Shown here: piece after piece, positions 1-9,036 of the stretch
Numbering within the stretch: the first letter of the stretch is position 1
Layout of the letters: each line of letters opens with the position of its first letter
Assembly: GCA_035274465.1 (NCBI GenBank)
Contig: DATEOF010000354.1
Coordinates: forward strand, 40,026-104,025
DNA from: JADGRF01 sp035274465
GTDB taxonomy: Bacteria > Myxococcota_A > Polyangia > Polyangiales > JAFGIB01
Reading direction: 5' to 3'
Length of the DNA stretch: 64,000 bases
Position numbers and translations under genes: made by a program
The notes under the pieces: generated by a model
Databases searched by the model: none
Told to the model about the DNA's origin: nothing
What the model saw: the letters and a program-made list of their open reading frames with translations, nothing else

Positions 1-582
1 GCAGTTGGTCTCTTCGCTGCCGGCGTTCCAGTCCGCGTTGGACCCCGGGTCGTTGCTCACGGTCGGATACACGTAGAAGCAATCGAAGCCAGGTTCCTTG
101 GCGACGACGTGCGGCTCCATTTCCTTGGTGCCGTCCTTGCGCACGATGGTCGCGTCCAAACCGGTCGTGCACAGCTCGTCCTTCATGCCCGGCAGACACA
201 ACCACTTGCTCGCGTCGTCGTAGAGGTGCTCGCGATCGGGCATCACCGTGATGCTCAGCGTCGCCGCCGGCATCGTCGCCGCAGTTTGACCTGCGGTCGC
301 GGGTTGACCTGAGCTCCCTGCTTCGCTGCCCGCGGCTGCCGGAGTCGAGCCGCCGGCGCCTGCGCCACCGCGCCCAGCACCACCAACACCAGCACCCGCA
401 GCTGACGGCTGCGGCGTCGAGCCCGCTTGCGCCGCAGCTCGCCCTGACTCCGCTCCTGCCTGCGCGGACATCCCGGCCTGCGGCGCGGGTTCAGACATCG
501 CCGGCGCTGCTTGCTCCGGCTTGTCCTTCGAACAACCGAGCAGCGCGCCCGACAAGCTCACCACCACCAGCCAGCGTCGCAT
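1..582 (-). CDS. DUF3089-like lipoprotein, 3' end beyond window
   Basis: The frame is open from an ATG at 582 to the window edge, so 194 codons are visible and the C-terminus is missing. The protein starts with a lipoprotein signal (MRRWLVVVSLSGALLGC, lipid-modified Cys17). A Gly/Ala/Ser/Gln-rich linker of roughly 90 residues follows. The folded part then begins and contains 'FDCFYVYPTVS', which resembles the N-terminal signature of DUF3089 proteins, an alpha/beta-hydrolase-like family often labelled lysophospholipase-like. Catalytic residues would lie outside the window. It lies 69 bp downstream of the glycogen synthase on the same strand. Lipoprotein status is clear from the sequence; the hydrolase assignment is inferred from a short stretch. 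Confidence 0.75.
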   Translation of the reverse strand, partial: MRRWLVVVSLSGALLGCSKDKPEQAAPAMSEPAPQAGMSAQAGAESGRAAAQAGSTPQPSAAGAGVGGAGRGGAGAGGSTPAAAGSEAGSSGQPATAGQTAATMPAATLSITVMPDREHLYDDASKWLCLPGMKDELCTTGLDATIVRKDGTKEMEPHVVAKEPGFDCFYVYPTVSNDPGSNADWNAGSEETNC

Positions 583-651
583 GACTCCTCCTGCCAGGTG
601 TTACCCTGACACAGCCAGCGGGTGCGCGACACGTCCCACGCAGCAGACGCG

Positions 652-2553
652 CTAGCCGCGTTCGAGCGCCAGGTCGTGCGCGCGGTGGTACGCGATGCCC
701 AGCCGCGACCAATCGAAGTCCCAACTGCGTTTCTCGACCTCGTTGCGCAGCGTCACGCGGTGGCGGCGTGTCAATGTGCAATACTCGTAAACCCGCCGCG
801 CCAACTCATCAGCCGCTTCGCTGAACGTGCGGCCGCGGCGCGGCAAGACCCAGACGCCCCACTGGTCGTGATCGGGCAGGACTTCTTCGACGTAGCGACC
901 GAAGCCGGCCAGGTCGCTCGAGATCGCGGGCGTGCCGAGTGCCATGCACTCGAGCGGCGTGTAGCCCCACGGCTCGTACGCGCTGGGGAAGAGACCCAGG
1001 TGGCAGCCGCGCACGAACTGTTCGTACTCGATGCCCCACAACGGATTGACCGGCGTGATGAACTCCGGGTGGTAGACGACCTTGACCGGATCTTCGGCCT
1101 GGTTCCAGAGCTGCAGCGAGCGCAGCTTCTCCAGCACCGGATCGTTGCGGTCATCATCGAGGATGTGCGTGACGATCGGCGGCAGGCTGTCCATGCGGAA
1201 CGCGGCCTGCGTGCGCCGGTAGCGCAGCTGCCAGTATTCCTCGATCAGGTCGTCGAGCTGCAGCTTGTCGCCCGAGGCGGCACGCTGCACCAGCGACTCA
1301 CCGACGCGCTCCAGGATGTTGTCGCAGACCTCGCGCAGTTCGTTGAGCACGCCGCGCTTCTCGAGCACCAGCGGGTGGATCGAGCGCGTGGGCCGCGCCG
1401 CGACGATGAAGAACACCACCGTGACGTTGAGCCGCATCAACTTGAGCTGCGAGTTGAGCCTGGCCATCGCCTCTAGGCACAGATCGAAGCCCTTGTTGCG
1501 CGGCTCGAAGCGGCCGCTGGTGAACATGTACAGGGTGCGATCGAGATCGAACGTGCTGTACGGAAAGAAGTAGCCCGTGGTGAACGCATGCAGGCGCTGC
1601 TTGAAGTCGGCGTGGAAGGTCTGGAAGTCGTGGCCGACGTTGTAACGCGCCACGTCCAGGCCGTTCGGCGTGATCACGTCGGGCGAGCGCCCGAGCAGCG
1701 CCGCGCTTTCCTCGGCCGTGATCTGCGAGACGGTGGTGAAGACGTGGGCGTCGCGCGCGCAGGCCTGCTCGATACCGTGCTGCGTGCGCACGTTGTATTG
1801 TGCCGCGGCGGCATCGGAGTCGATGCGGTACAGGCGATCGTAGAAGTCCGGTTCGCTCGACGCAATGTAGCGGCCGACCTGCGTGGCGTGCGTGGTGAAC
1901 ACGGTGGAGACGTCGGGGTTGCGCCGGCGCAAGAGCGGCAACGCCACGCCTCCCTGCCACTCGTGAAAGTGCGCGAGTAGGCGGTGCAGCTGTTCTTCGC
2001 CCGCGTTCGGGCGCGCGCCGATCAACGCCTCGGTCATGGCCTTGAGCGCGCGCCGCACGGCCTCTCCGAACAAGATGGCCTCGTCGATCACCGGCTCGCC
2101 GTGCGCGACGTCGATGCGCAGCTCGCTGGCTACCGCCTGGCGAAACGTCGCCAGCGAGTCGACCAAACGCCGATGTTCGAGCAGCAGCACGCGCGGCCGA
2201 CCCTGGATCAACCACGTGCCGTGATGCGCGATCACGCCTTCCTTCTCGAGCGCAGTCATCACGCGCATGAAGCGATCGTTCGGCGGCGAGGGTTCGAACT
2301 CCAGCTGCGCCTTGCCGGACAGGTACGGCCCGATCAAGCAATAGTGGCCGCGCCAGCGGTTGACCATCAGCGGCGCCTTGGACTTCACCACTTGATAGAT
2401 GCCGCCGACCTGGTTGCAGACCTCCCAGGCGATCTCGATCAGCATCACGTCCGAGGGCGGATCGGCAGGTACACCGCTGATCGACGCGGCGGTTTCGAAC
2501 GGGCGCGGAGGCCTACGGCTCGGACTACTGGGCGGCGGCACCATGCGCCGCAC
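652..2553 (-). CDS. Glycogen synthase, GT3 (eukaryotic-type) family
   Basis: A 633-residue protein that should transfer glucose from UDP-glucose to a growing alpha-1,4-glucan in the cytoplasm. The conserved core starts near residue 37 with 'IEIAWEVCNQVGGIYQVV', the donor-binding N-terminal signature of animal and fungal glycogen synthases (GT3), not of bacterial GlgA (GT5). The C-terminal half carries 'PSAYEPWGYTPLECMALG', which holds the two acidic residues of the GT3 E-X7-E motif. Full length lacks the long regulatory tails of the mammalian enzyme. The start is uncertain: GTG at 2553, ATG at 2544, or an ATG just before the core are all possible, because no strong ribosome site is visible. 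The REC-HDOD gene lies 78 bp upstream on the same strand. GT3 enzymes are known from some bacteria including myxobacteria. Confidence 0.93.
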   Translation of the reverse strand: MRRMVPPPSSPSRRPPRPFETAASISGVPADPPSDVMLIEIAWEVCNQVGGIYQVVKSKAPLMVNRWRGHYCLIGPYLSGKAQLEFEPSPPNDRFMRVMTALEKEGVIAHHGTWLIQGRPRVLLLEHRRLVDSLATFRQAVASELRIDVAHGEPVIDEAILFGEAVRRALKAMTEALIGARPNAGEEQLHRLLAHFHEWQGGVALPLLRRRNPDVSTVFTTHATQVGRYIASSEPDFYDRLYRIDSDAAAAQYNVRTQHGIEQACARDAHVFTTVSQITAEESAALLGRSPDVITPNGLDVARYNVGHDFQTFHADFKQRLHAFTTGYFFPYSTFDLDRTLYMFTSGRFEPRNKGFDLCLEAMARLNSQLKLMRLNVTVVFFIVAARPTRSIHPLVLEKRGVLNELREVCDNILERVGESLVQRAASGDKLQLDDLIEEYWQLRYRRTQAAFRMDSLPPIVTHILDDDRNDPVLEKLRSLQLWNQAEDPVKVVYHPEFITPVNPLWGIEYEQFVRGCHLGLFPSAYEPWGYTPLECMALGTPAISSDLAGFGRYVEEVLPDHDQWGVWVLPRRGRTFSEAADELARRVYEYCTLTRRHRVTLRNEVEKRSWDFDWSRLGIAYHRAHDLALERG

Positions 2554-2631
2554 ACTGTAAGGCCTGACAATGCGCTGCGTCGAGGTCCGAAGCCCACGGA
2601 CTTACGACAAAATCGTCACCGACGCAGAGCT

Positions 2632-3858
2632 TCAGTGCACCGGCGTCTCGGGCTCGCTCTGGTCGTCTTGGCTCGGCCGACTGATGATGTGCTCGACCGA
2701 CGTGATGAGCGCCGGCACCGAGCCTGCCAAGTCGGTGCGCTCCAGGAACTGCTGGTCCAGCACGACAGAAGCCACGTCGCCCGTCATGGCCGCCTCCGCG
2801 AACGCAGCCGCGACGTAGACGGCCGCGCCGACGTCGACCCCGGGGCCGGAGTGACGGTCGGGGGTGTGGCAGTGCGCTACCGCCTCGACCACCGGGTAAG
2901 GTAAGCCCCACAGGCCCAACAGGTAGGCCCCGATCTCGGCGTGCGTGGTGCCCCAGACCTTGCGCTCGGCTTCGACCAGCGTGCACGACTCGTCGCGCAT
3001 CACCTTGACCGCTTTTTCCAGCATGCTGGGCCGGCGTGCAGCCGCCAGCAGCAGGCCACAGTCGTGCAGCAAGGCCGCGATGAACGCGTCCTGTTGCGCC
3101 GTGCGGTCGCGCACCATCTCCTTGGCGATGCTCGCGGCCAGGAAGGCTTTGCGCTCCAGGCTGGTCGGAATCAGGTTGCAGTCGGCCAGCGTGTCTTCGA
3201 AATTGCTGAAGCACTCCAGCGTCAGGATCAGCGAGACCAGGGTGTTGGTGCCCAGGTGCTGCACGGCAGCCTGCACCGAGGTGATGCGCGAGGCCGGCGC
3301 GAAGAAGGCGTTGTTGACCGTACGCAGCAGGCGGCCCGTGATGCCGGCATCGCGCTCGACGATGCGCGAGATCTCGCGCATCGACTTGCTGTTGTCGGCG
3401 AGCGCGCTACGCAGCTCGAAATAGACTGTGGGACGCGTAGGTAGATCCTTGGTACCGCCGACAAACTCGCGCAAGGTGGATGACTCCAGGAGGCGATGCA
3501 ACGCGAGCGTCCGGAACAACACCAGCTTGAGCTCGGCAGGTTGCAGTGGCTTCGATAGGAAGCGGTGACTGACTGGGATGGCACGCAGTACGGTCTCGTC
3601 CTGCGCATAGCCGGAGAGGATCACGCGCGCAGTGGATGGAAACTGCTGCTGCGCGTGCGTGAGCAGCGCTGCGCCGTCCATCCCCGGCATGCGCATGTCC
3701 GACACGATGACGTCGATCGGACGAGCAGCCAGGTGATCGAGCGCTTCGGCGCCATTGGCGGCGAACAGAGCCTCGAAGTCGGTCTGCATCGGCCGCACCA
3801 TGCGCCCCAGGGCCCGCAGGACCAAGGGCTCGTCGTCGACAAACAGTACGCTGGCCAT
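2632..3858 (-). CDS. Response regulator with HDOD domain
   Basis: A 408-residue two-domain regulator. Residues 1-120 form a receiver domain with the acidic pocket (Asp8/Asp9) and phosphoacceptor Asp54 in 'VIVSDMRMPGMDG'. The rest is an HDOD domain, with 'ERDAGITGRLLRTVNNAFF' (typical 'D..L...lL...NS' region) and 'AALLHDCGLLLAAA'. HDOD is an HD-like fold that usually lacks phosphodiesterase metal ligands and acts in signalling. I chose ATG 3858 because GGAGG sits just upstream and the receiver begins immediately; an in-frame start 36 bp earlier would add an unlikely Trp/Arg-rich lead. It is divergent from the GNAT gene across 100 bp. No cognate kinase is adjacent, so the partner is unknown. 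Confidence 0.92.
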   Translation of the reverse strand: MASVLFVDDEPLVLRALGRMVRPMQTDFEALFAANGAEALDHLAARPIDVIVSDMRMPGMDGAALLTHAQQQFPSTARVILSGYAQDETVLRAIPVSHRFLSKPLQPAELKLVLFRTLALHRLLESSTLREFVGGTKDLPTRPTVYFELRSALADNSKSMREISRIVERDAGITGRLLRTVNNAFFAPASRITSVQAAVQHLGTNTLVSLILTLECFSNFEDTLADCNLIPTSLERKAFLAASIAKEMVRDRTAQQDAFIAALLHDCGLLLAAARRPSMLEKAVKVMRDESCTLVEAERKVWGTTHAEIGAYLLGLWGLPYPVVEAVAHCHTPDRHSGPGVDVGAAVYVAAAFAEAAMTGDVASVVLDQQFLERTDLAGSVPALITSVEHIISRPSQDDQSEPETPVH

Positions 3859-3958
3859 CCGCCTCCACCACCTGCATCGGACGGAGCCAGCCAAAGCTTG
3901 AGGCCGACTTGCCTAGCACCGTGTCCAGCTGCTAGAGAGCCCCGCGTTACAGGCGCGT

Positions 3959-4507
3959 ATGTCGAACTTCAGCCTGCGTTCTGCCACGTTCTCCGAGCTT
4001 CCCGCACTTTCGGAGCTCGTCAATTCCGCGTACCGCGGCGATTCCAGCCGCGTCGGTTGGACCACGGAGGCCGATTTACTGGGCGGGCAGCGCACAGACG
4101 TGGACAGTCTGCGCGCGCAGCTGGGGGCGGCAGACAGCGCGCTGCTGGTGGCTGAAGCCGACGGCGGCGGGATTCTGGGCTGCGTATTTCTGGAGCGGGC
4201 GGCGTCGGGCGACGCCTACCTCGGCATGCTGACCGTCGAGCCGCGCGCGCAGGGCGCAGGGCTGGGCAAGGCCATCCTGGCGCAGGCCGAGCAATACGTG
4301 GCGCGCGAGTGGGGCGCGACCAGCGTGACCATGACCGTGATCGCGCAGCGCGAGGACATCCTCGCCTGGTACGCACGGCGGGGCTACCGCGACACCGGCG
4401 AGACGCAGCCGTTTCCCTACGGCGATCCGCGCTTCGGGCTGCCGCGTCGCAGGGACTTGTTCTTCAAAGTACTGCGGAAGTCGTTGGCTGCGAGCCTAAC
4501 CAACTGA
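3959..4507 (+). CDS. GNAT-family N-acetyltransferase
   Basis: A 182-residue single-domain acyl-CoA N-acyltransferase. The fold is recognisable from 'YLGMLTVEPRAQGAGLGKAI', which contains the beta4 strand and the Q/R-x-x-G-x-G/A acetyl-CoA pyrophosphate loop (here QGAGLG), followed by 'ILAWYARRGYRDTGE', the usual C-terminal 'fYer.GF' segment. The substrate cannot be told from sequence. Its last 44 bp overlap the 3' end of the convergent IMPase-like gene. It is divergent from the REC-HDOD regulator and appears monocistronic. Confidence 0.9.
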   Translation: MSNFSLRSATFSELPALSELVNSAYRGDSSRVGWTTEADLLGGQRTDVDSLRAQLGAADSALLVAEADGGGILGCVFLERAASGDAYLGMLTVEPRAQGAGLGKAILAQAEQYVAREWGATSVTMTVIAQREDILAWYARRGYRDTGETQPFPYGDPRFGLPRRRDLFFKVLRKSLAASLTN

Positions 4508-5264
4508 GCAGCTGATCCTGCAACGCGGGGGTTGCAGCCAACAGCAGCGAGCGCGTCGCGAGCGACCACGGGCGTCCCGCGCGGTCGCTGACCAGCGCAC
4601 CCGCCTCCTCTGCCAGCAAGCAACCGGCGGCCGTGTGCAGCGGTTCCGCCGCCTCGGTCAACAACACGAGCGCAGCCAGATCGCCGGTGGCGACCTTGGC
4701 GAGTGAAAGGGTGCTGCCGAGCAAACGCAAGTAGTACCGGCCGTCCGCGCACAGTGCAGCCACGAACGGCGCCAGCGCAGGGTCCGAGTACGGAGGCTTG
4801 CCGCCGAGGTCCACGCCGATCACGCTGCCATCGGCTGCACGCAAGCGATCACCTCGTTCACTGAATGCGCCGCGGCCGCGCTCGGCGAAGCTGAGGTCGG
4901 CCGTGCCTCCGTCACCGACCACTGCCACCGTGGCCACACCGTCCTCGATCAAGGCGACGTTGGTGCAGAACACGGCCAACCTGGACGCGTAGTTGCGCGT
5001 GCCGCAGATCGGGTCGACCAGGAAGTGCGCGCCTCCATCCGCAGGAACGTCGCCGCCGTCTTCCTCGCCGACGATCGGCACGCCGGGGCAGCGCTGTTCG
5101 AGTACGCGTCGAATGGCGCGCTCCGCGGCGATGTCCGCGCCGGTCACGATGTCCACGCCCGCCTTGGCTTGCACCTGTTCGGCGCCGGTGCGCCGCAGCG
5201 CCACGTCCAAACCAGCACGCACCGCAGCCAGCGCGGCCTCGGTCTCTGCGCGTCGTGACTCCAT
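4464..5264 (-). CDS. Inositol-monophosphatase-family protein with altered metal site
   Basis: A 266-residue protein of the IMPase/FBPase fold. It keeps the first metal-binding motif as 'IVGEEDGG' (canonical GEE). The second motif reads 'VDPICGTRNY' near residues 83-92, where the canonical form is DPIDGTxNF. The aspartate that binds a second metal is therefore Cys87. The C-terminal motif, normally WDxAAG, reads 'EPLHTAAG', placing His210 where a metal-ligand Asp is expected. A 'D-P-x-C-G-T' variant occurs, to my recollection, in other annotated members of the family, so this may be a distinct subfamily and not a decayed gene. Normal phosphatase activity is doubtful. It is 42 bp downstream of the hybrid kinase on the same strand. 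Confidence 0.85.
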   Translation of the reverse strand: MESRRAETEAALAAVRAGLDVALRRTGAEQVQAKAGVDIVTGADIAAERAIRRVLEQRCPGVPIVGEEDGGDVPADGGAHFLVDPICGTRNYASRLAVFCTNVALIEDGVATVAVVGDGGTADLSFAERGRGAFSERGDRLRAADGSVIGVDLGGKPPYSDPALAPFVAALCADGRYYLRLLGSTLSLAKVATGDLAALVLLTEAAEPLHTAAGCLLAEEAGALVSDRAGRPWSLATRSLLLAATPALQDQLLSWLGSQPTTSAVL

Positions 5265-5306
5265 GGCGCCACCGTGACCTGAACACGGCCAAGTTACTAG
5301 AGCGCT

Positions 5307-7364
5307 CTAGGTGTGTTGCGGCTCAGGCGACAACATGCGTTGAACCAGCGGGCCCAGTTCTTCCACCAGGTATGGCTTGGGGATGACTTCGCGGATTCCC
5401 AGCGCGTGGGCCGCCTGAATTTCCGAGGGGCGGAGGTAGCCGGACGTCAACGCGACCGGCGCGTCCGGGCGGATGCGCATGAGTTGTTGTGCGAGCTCCA
5501 TGCCGGACATGCCCGGCATGTTGTTGTCGGTGATGACCACGTCGTAGCTGCGCGGTTCGGCGCGGAATGCCTTCAAGGCTTCCTGGCCGCGCGTAAAGCC
5601 GTCGACCCGGTAGCCGCCGCGTTCCAGGAAGCGCACGGCCAGGTAGACGAGGGATTCTTCGTCGTCGATGTAGAGGATGTGCTCGCCTCGACCGCACACG
5701 TCGCGCGGAGGTGTGAGCTCGGTCGAGCTGACCTTCGTGCCCTCTTCGCACGCGGGGAAGTACACCTCGAAGGTGGTGCCGCGGCCGAGCTGGCTGCTCG
5801 CGAAGATCGCACCTCCGTGACCGCGCACGATGCCGTGCACCACCGAGAGCCCGAGGCCCGCGCCATGGCCCGGCGCCTTGGTGGTGAAGAACGGCTCGAA
5901 GACGTGCTCGAGCGTCGACTCGTCCATGCCCACGCCCGTGTCCCTGACTGTCAAACGTACGTACGCTCCCGCCGGCAGGTCGGGGTGCGTTCGAGACTCG
6001 CTACTGTCGACGCGACAAGCTTCGAGCTGCGTCTCGATGCGGCCCGGTCGGTTCTCCATGGCGTGCCAGGCGTTGGTCACCAGGTTCAACACGACCTGGT
6101 GGATCTGCGAGGCGTCGGCACGGACCGCCGGCACCTCCGCGGGTGTGATGAACGCCAGGTCGATGCCGGCCGGCAACGTCGCACGCAAGAGTCGCTCGGC
6201 CTCTTGCAACACCGGTTGCAGCTGAATCGGCTTGAGGCGATAGGTCGACGGCCGGCTGAACGTGAGGATCCGTTGCGTCAGCTCCTTGGCGCGCTGACCG
6301 GCACGCAGGATCTCGACCAGTGAGGTGAACGCCGGATGCTCTGGCTTTAGATCGAGCCGCGCCAACTCGGCGTTGCCGATGATCGCTGCCAGGATGTTGT
6401 TGAAGTCGTGGGCGATGCCTCCGGCCAGCTGGCCGATCGCCTCCATGCGCTGCGACTGGCGCAGCCGCTCCTCCAACACCTTTCGCTCGGTGATGTCCTG
6501 GTCGAGACCCGTGAGCGCGACGGGGTGACCCGCGGCGTCGTGCACGCACCGCCCGCGCGTCGCGACCCAGCGCTCGCCGTCCGCGAGCACGATGCGAAAC
6601 TCCGCGTAGTAGTCCGCACCGCGCTTCGCGTGCTCGACCTTGTCTTCCACCAACGCGCTGTCGTCCGCGTGCACGAAGCGTTGAAAGAACTCGCGCCCGG
6701 TGCGCGGAGCGTCGCGCGCCGACAGCCCGGTCAGTGGCCCGCAACCCTGGATCGAGACGAGCTCGTCGTTGCGGAGGTCCCAGCGCCAGACGCCCATGCG
6801 CGCCATGGTGAGCGCCTGCTCCAGGTGGCTCTCCGCCTGCCGCCTGCGCACGATGTCTTCCTGCAGCGAGCGGTTCGCCAGCTCCAGCTGCAGCGCCTTT
6901 TGTTCGAGCTTGCGGATCAGCGTCTGGCTGTAGCTCTGCTGGATGTCGGCTTCCGCGACGTGCGGCGCGCTCGCCGGCGACAGCTCACCCTGCTGTGCCT
7001 TGCGCAAGACCTCGACGATACGCTCCATGAAGTCCTCGGCCTCCGCGTCCTTGGTGATGAACGCATCCGCGCCGAGATCCTGCGCCAATCGCGCATCCTT
7101 CGACCCCGTGTACGTCGCCGTGTACACGACGAACGGGATGCTGCTCAGGTGCGGATCGGCCTTCCAGTGCCGCAGCAAGGTGTAGCCGTCCATGACCGGC
7201 ATCAGCAGATCGGAGACGACCAGCTGAGGCGGCGTGACGCGCGCCCGCTCCAGCGCTTCGCCGCCGTGGTGCGCCTCGTCGACCACGTAGCCGTGCGCTT
7301 CGAGCAGCATACGCAGCAGGTAGAGGTTCTCGCGCCCATCATCCACGATCAGCACGCGCTTCAT
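5307..7364 (-). CDS. Hybrid histidine kinase (REC-PAS-HisKA-HATPase-REC)
   Basis: A 685-residue soluble kinase with receivers at both ends. REC1 covers about 1-120 (phosphoacceptor Asp52 in 'VVSDLLMPVMDG'). A coiled coil follows, then a PAS fold up to 'VALTGLDQDITERK'. The HisKA phosphoacceptor lies in 'LAGGIAHDFNN', then HATPase_c motifs 'LNLVTNAWHAM' (N box), 'DTGVGMDE' (G1) and 'GAGLGLSVVHG' (G2). REC2 has its Asp in 'VVITDNNMPGMSG'. There are no membrane segments, so it senses an internal cue or takes phosphate from the upstream kinase. Its ATG overlaps the stop of the preceding response regulator (ATGA), indicating translational coupling. It is the last kinase gene of a three-gene set at 9036-5307. 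Confidence 0.95.
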   Translation of the reverse strand: MKRVLIVDDGRENLYLLRMLLEAHGYVVDEAHHGGEALERARVTPPQLVVSDLLMPVMDGYTLLRHWKADPHLSSIPFVVYTATYTGSKDARLAQDLGADAFITKDAEAEDFMERIVEVLRKAQQGELSPASAPHVAEADIQQSYSQTLIRKLEQKALQLELANRSLQEDIVRRRQAESHLEQALTMARMGVWRWDLRNDELVSIQGCGPLTGLSARDAPRTGREFFQRFVHADDSALVEDKVEHAKRGADYYAEFRIVLADGERWVATRGRCVHDAAGHPVALTGLDQDITERKVLEERLRQSQRMEAIGQLAGGIAHDFNNILAAIIGNAELARLDLKPEHPAFTSLVEILRAGQRAKELTQRILTFSRPSTYRLKPIQLQPVLQEAERLLRATLPAGIDLAFITPAEVPAVRADASQIHQVVLNLVTNAWHAMENRPGRIETQLEACRVDSSESRTHPDLPAGAYVRLTVRDTGVGMDESTLEHVFEPFFTTKAPGHGAGLGLSVVHGIVRGHGGAIFASSQLGRGTTFEVYFPACEEGTKVSSTELTPPRDVCGRGEHILYIDDEESLVYLAVRFLERGGYRVDGFTRGQEALKAFRAEPRSYDVVITDNNMPGMSGMELAQQLMRIRPDAPVALTSGYLRPSEIQAAHALGIREVIPKPYLVEELGPLVQRMLSPEPQHT

Positions 7365-7750
7365 GGGCCCACCCTCTGCTCGGGCCGCACCAGGAAGCGC
7401 TCGACCTCGTCCACGAACGTCTCGGGGTTGATGGGCTTTTCGATGTAGCCCTCGGCGCCCGCAGCGAATGCCTTCTCGCGATCACCGACCATCGCGTACG
7501 AGGTGACCGCGACGATCGGCACGCGTTCGAAGCGAGGATCGCGCTTCAGCGCGCGCGCCACGTCGTGCCCGTCCATGCCCGGCAATTGAATGTCGAGCAG
7601 GATCAAATCGGGCATGACCTGGACCGCGAGCTCGAGCGCGATCGAGCCGGACGTCGCAGGAATCACCGAGTGTCCCCGCCCTTCCAGCAAGAAGCTGGCC
7701 AGGTAGCGGTTCTGCTCGTTGTCTTCGACCAACAGAATTTTCGCCCTCAT
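7361..7750 (-). CDS. Single-domain response regulator
   Basis: A 129-residue stand-alone receiver. It starts 'MRAKILLVEDNEQNRYLA' (acidic pocket Glu9/Asp10), carries phosphoacceptor Asp53 in 'LILLDIQLPGMDG', the switch Thr/Ser in 'PIVAVTSYA' and the conserved Lys in 'YIEKPIN'. There is no output domain, so it probably works as a phosphate shuttle or by protein contact, as in CheY/DivK-type proteins. The start at 7750 is set by ATGA overlap with the stop of the upstream sensor kinase. Its own stop overlaps the hybrid kinase start in the same way. The order kinase, DivK-like receiver, hybrid kinase suggests one phosphorelay. Confidence 0.94.
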   Translation of the reverse strand: MRAKILLVEDNEQNRYLASFLLEGRGHSVIPATSGSIALELAVQVMPDLILLDIQLPGMDGHDVARALKRDPRFERVPIVAVTSYAMVGDREKAFAAGAEGYIEKPINPETFVDEVERFLVRPEQRVGP

Positions 7751-9036
7751 GTTCTCCCCAACGGCAACGTGAAACTGAACGTGCTCCCCTTCCCCCACTC
7801 ACTCTCGACTCCGATCTCCCCTCCCATCAGGTCGGCCAGGCGCCGGCAGATCGCCAGCCCCAAGCCCGTGCCTTCGTGGTTGCGCGCCAACCCGGACTCG
7901 AGCTGGCGAAATGGTTGGAACAACGTCGGGATGTCCGCGGGCTTGATGCCCATGCCGGTGTCGCTGACCTGCAGGCGCACCGCCGGCTGAGGAACCCCGC
8001 GACCGTGCACCTGGTAGTCGCGGTGGATCTCGGCGCTGAGTGCGACGTGCCCGCGTTCGGTGAACTTGGCGGCGTTGCTCAGCAGGTTGAGCAGGATCTG
8101 CTCGAAGCGACGCTGATCACTGATGGCCATGTCGAGCTCGGGTGCGAGCCGCACTTGCAGCGCCAGGCCCTTGTTCTCGACCAGCGGTCGGACCGACTCG
8201 ATGACCGAGCGGATCGACGTCGGCAACTCGAACAGCTCGCGCTCGACCTCCAGCTGCCCGACTTCGATCTTCGAGATATCCAGGACGTCACTGATCAACG
8301 CCAGCAGGTGGCGCGCGCTGCCGCGCACCATCTCCAGCTGTTTGCGCTGCTCGCCGTTCAGCGGGCCGGCCAGGCCCTTCAAGATGATGCCCGTGAAGCC
8401 GATGATCGAGTTCAACGGCGTGCGCAGCTCGTGGGACATCGTGGCCAGGAACGCGGACTTCAGCTTGTCTGCGGACTCGGCGCGCTCCTTGGCGACGATC
8501 AGCTCGGCTTCGATGCTCTTGCGCCCGGTGATGTCGATGATCGACGCCAGCACGAACGTGCCATCGCGCGTGACCAGCGGGTTCAGCCCGATCTCGATCG
8601 GCACCTCCGTGCCGTCGCTGCGCAACCCGAACAGATCGCGTCCTGCACCCATCGAGCGCACCTTGGGATCCGCGAAGAAGCTATCGCGGTGCGCCGGATG
8701 CGCCCGACGGAAGCGCTCCGGCACGAGGCGCTCGACCAGCTCTCCGATCAGCTCCTCGCGCGGATAGCCGAACAGGAGCTCGGCCTGCTTGTTGGCCAGG
8801 GTGATCCGGCCCGCGCGAGATAGCATCAACACTGCGTTCGGCGTCGAGTCCAGGACCAAGCTGAAGCGCTCGACCACCGCAGCCAACTCCTCGGTCCGCT
8901 CTTCGAGGGCACGCTTGGCGCTGCGCAGCTCCTGCTCGGCGCGCCGCTGCTGCGCGAGGATGCTCGCCGCGGTCTGCAGCGCGGCGGCGCGCTGCCGCTC
9001 CAGGGCGTCGGTCGGCTCGTCGGACGGCTCAGCCAT
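7747..9036 (-). CDS. PAS sensor histidine kinase
   Basis: A 429-residue soluble kinase. An N-terminal coiled coil (about 10-60, rich in Gln/Arg/Glu) leads into one PAS domain (about 60-180, ending 'FVLASIIDITGRK'). HisKA has its His in 'FLATMSHELRTPLNSIIG'. HATPase_c shows 'LLNLLSNAAKFTERG' (N box), 'DTGMGIK' (G1) and 'GTGLGLAICRR' (G2). No receiver is attached; the adjacent single-domain regulator is the probable target. Its first 8 bp overlap the end of the MetE-like gene, so the two are probably co-transcribed, though a functional link is not evident. Confidence 0.95.
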   Translation of the reverse strand: MAEPSDEPTDALERQRAAALQTAASILAQQRRAEQELRSAKRALEERTEELAAVVERFSLVLDSTPNAVLMLSRAGRITLANKQAELLFGYPREELIGELVERLVPERFRRAHPAHRDSFFADPKVRSMGAGRDLFGLRSDGTEVPIEIGLNPLVTRDGTFVLASIIDITGRKSIEAELIVAKERAESADKLKSAFLATMSHELRTPLNSIIGFTGIILKGLAGPLNGEQRKQLEMVRGSARHLLALISDVLDISKIEVGQLEVERELFELPTSIRSVIESVRPLVENKGLALQVRLAPELDMAISDQRRFEQILLNLLSNAAKFTERGHVALSAEIHRDYQVHGRGVPQPAVRLQVSDTGMGIKPADIPTLFQPFRQLESGLARNHEGTGLGLAICRRLADLMGGEIGVESEWGKGSTFSFTLPLGRT

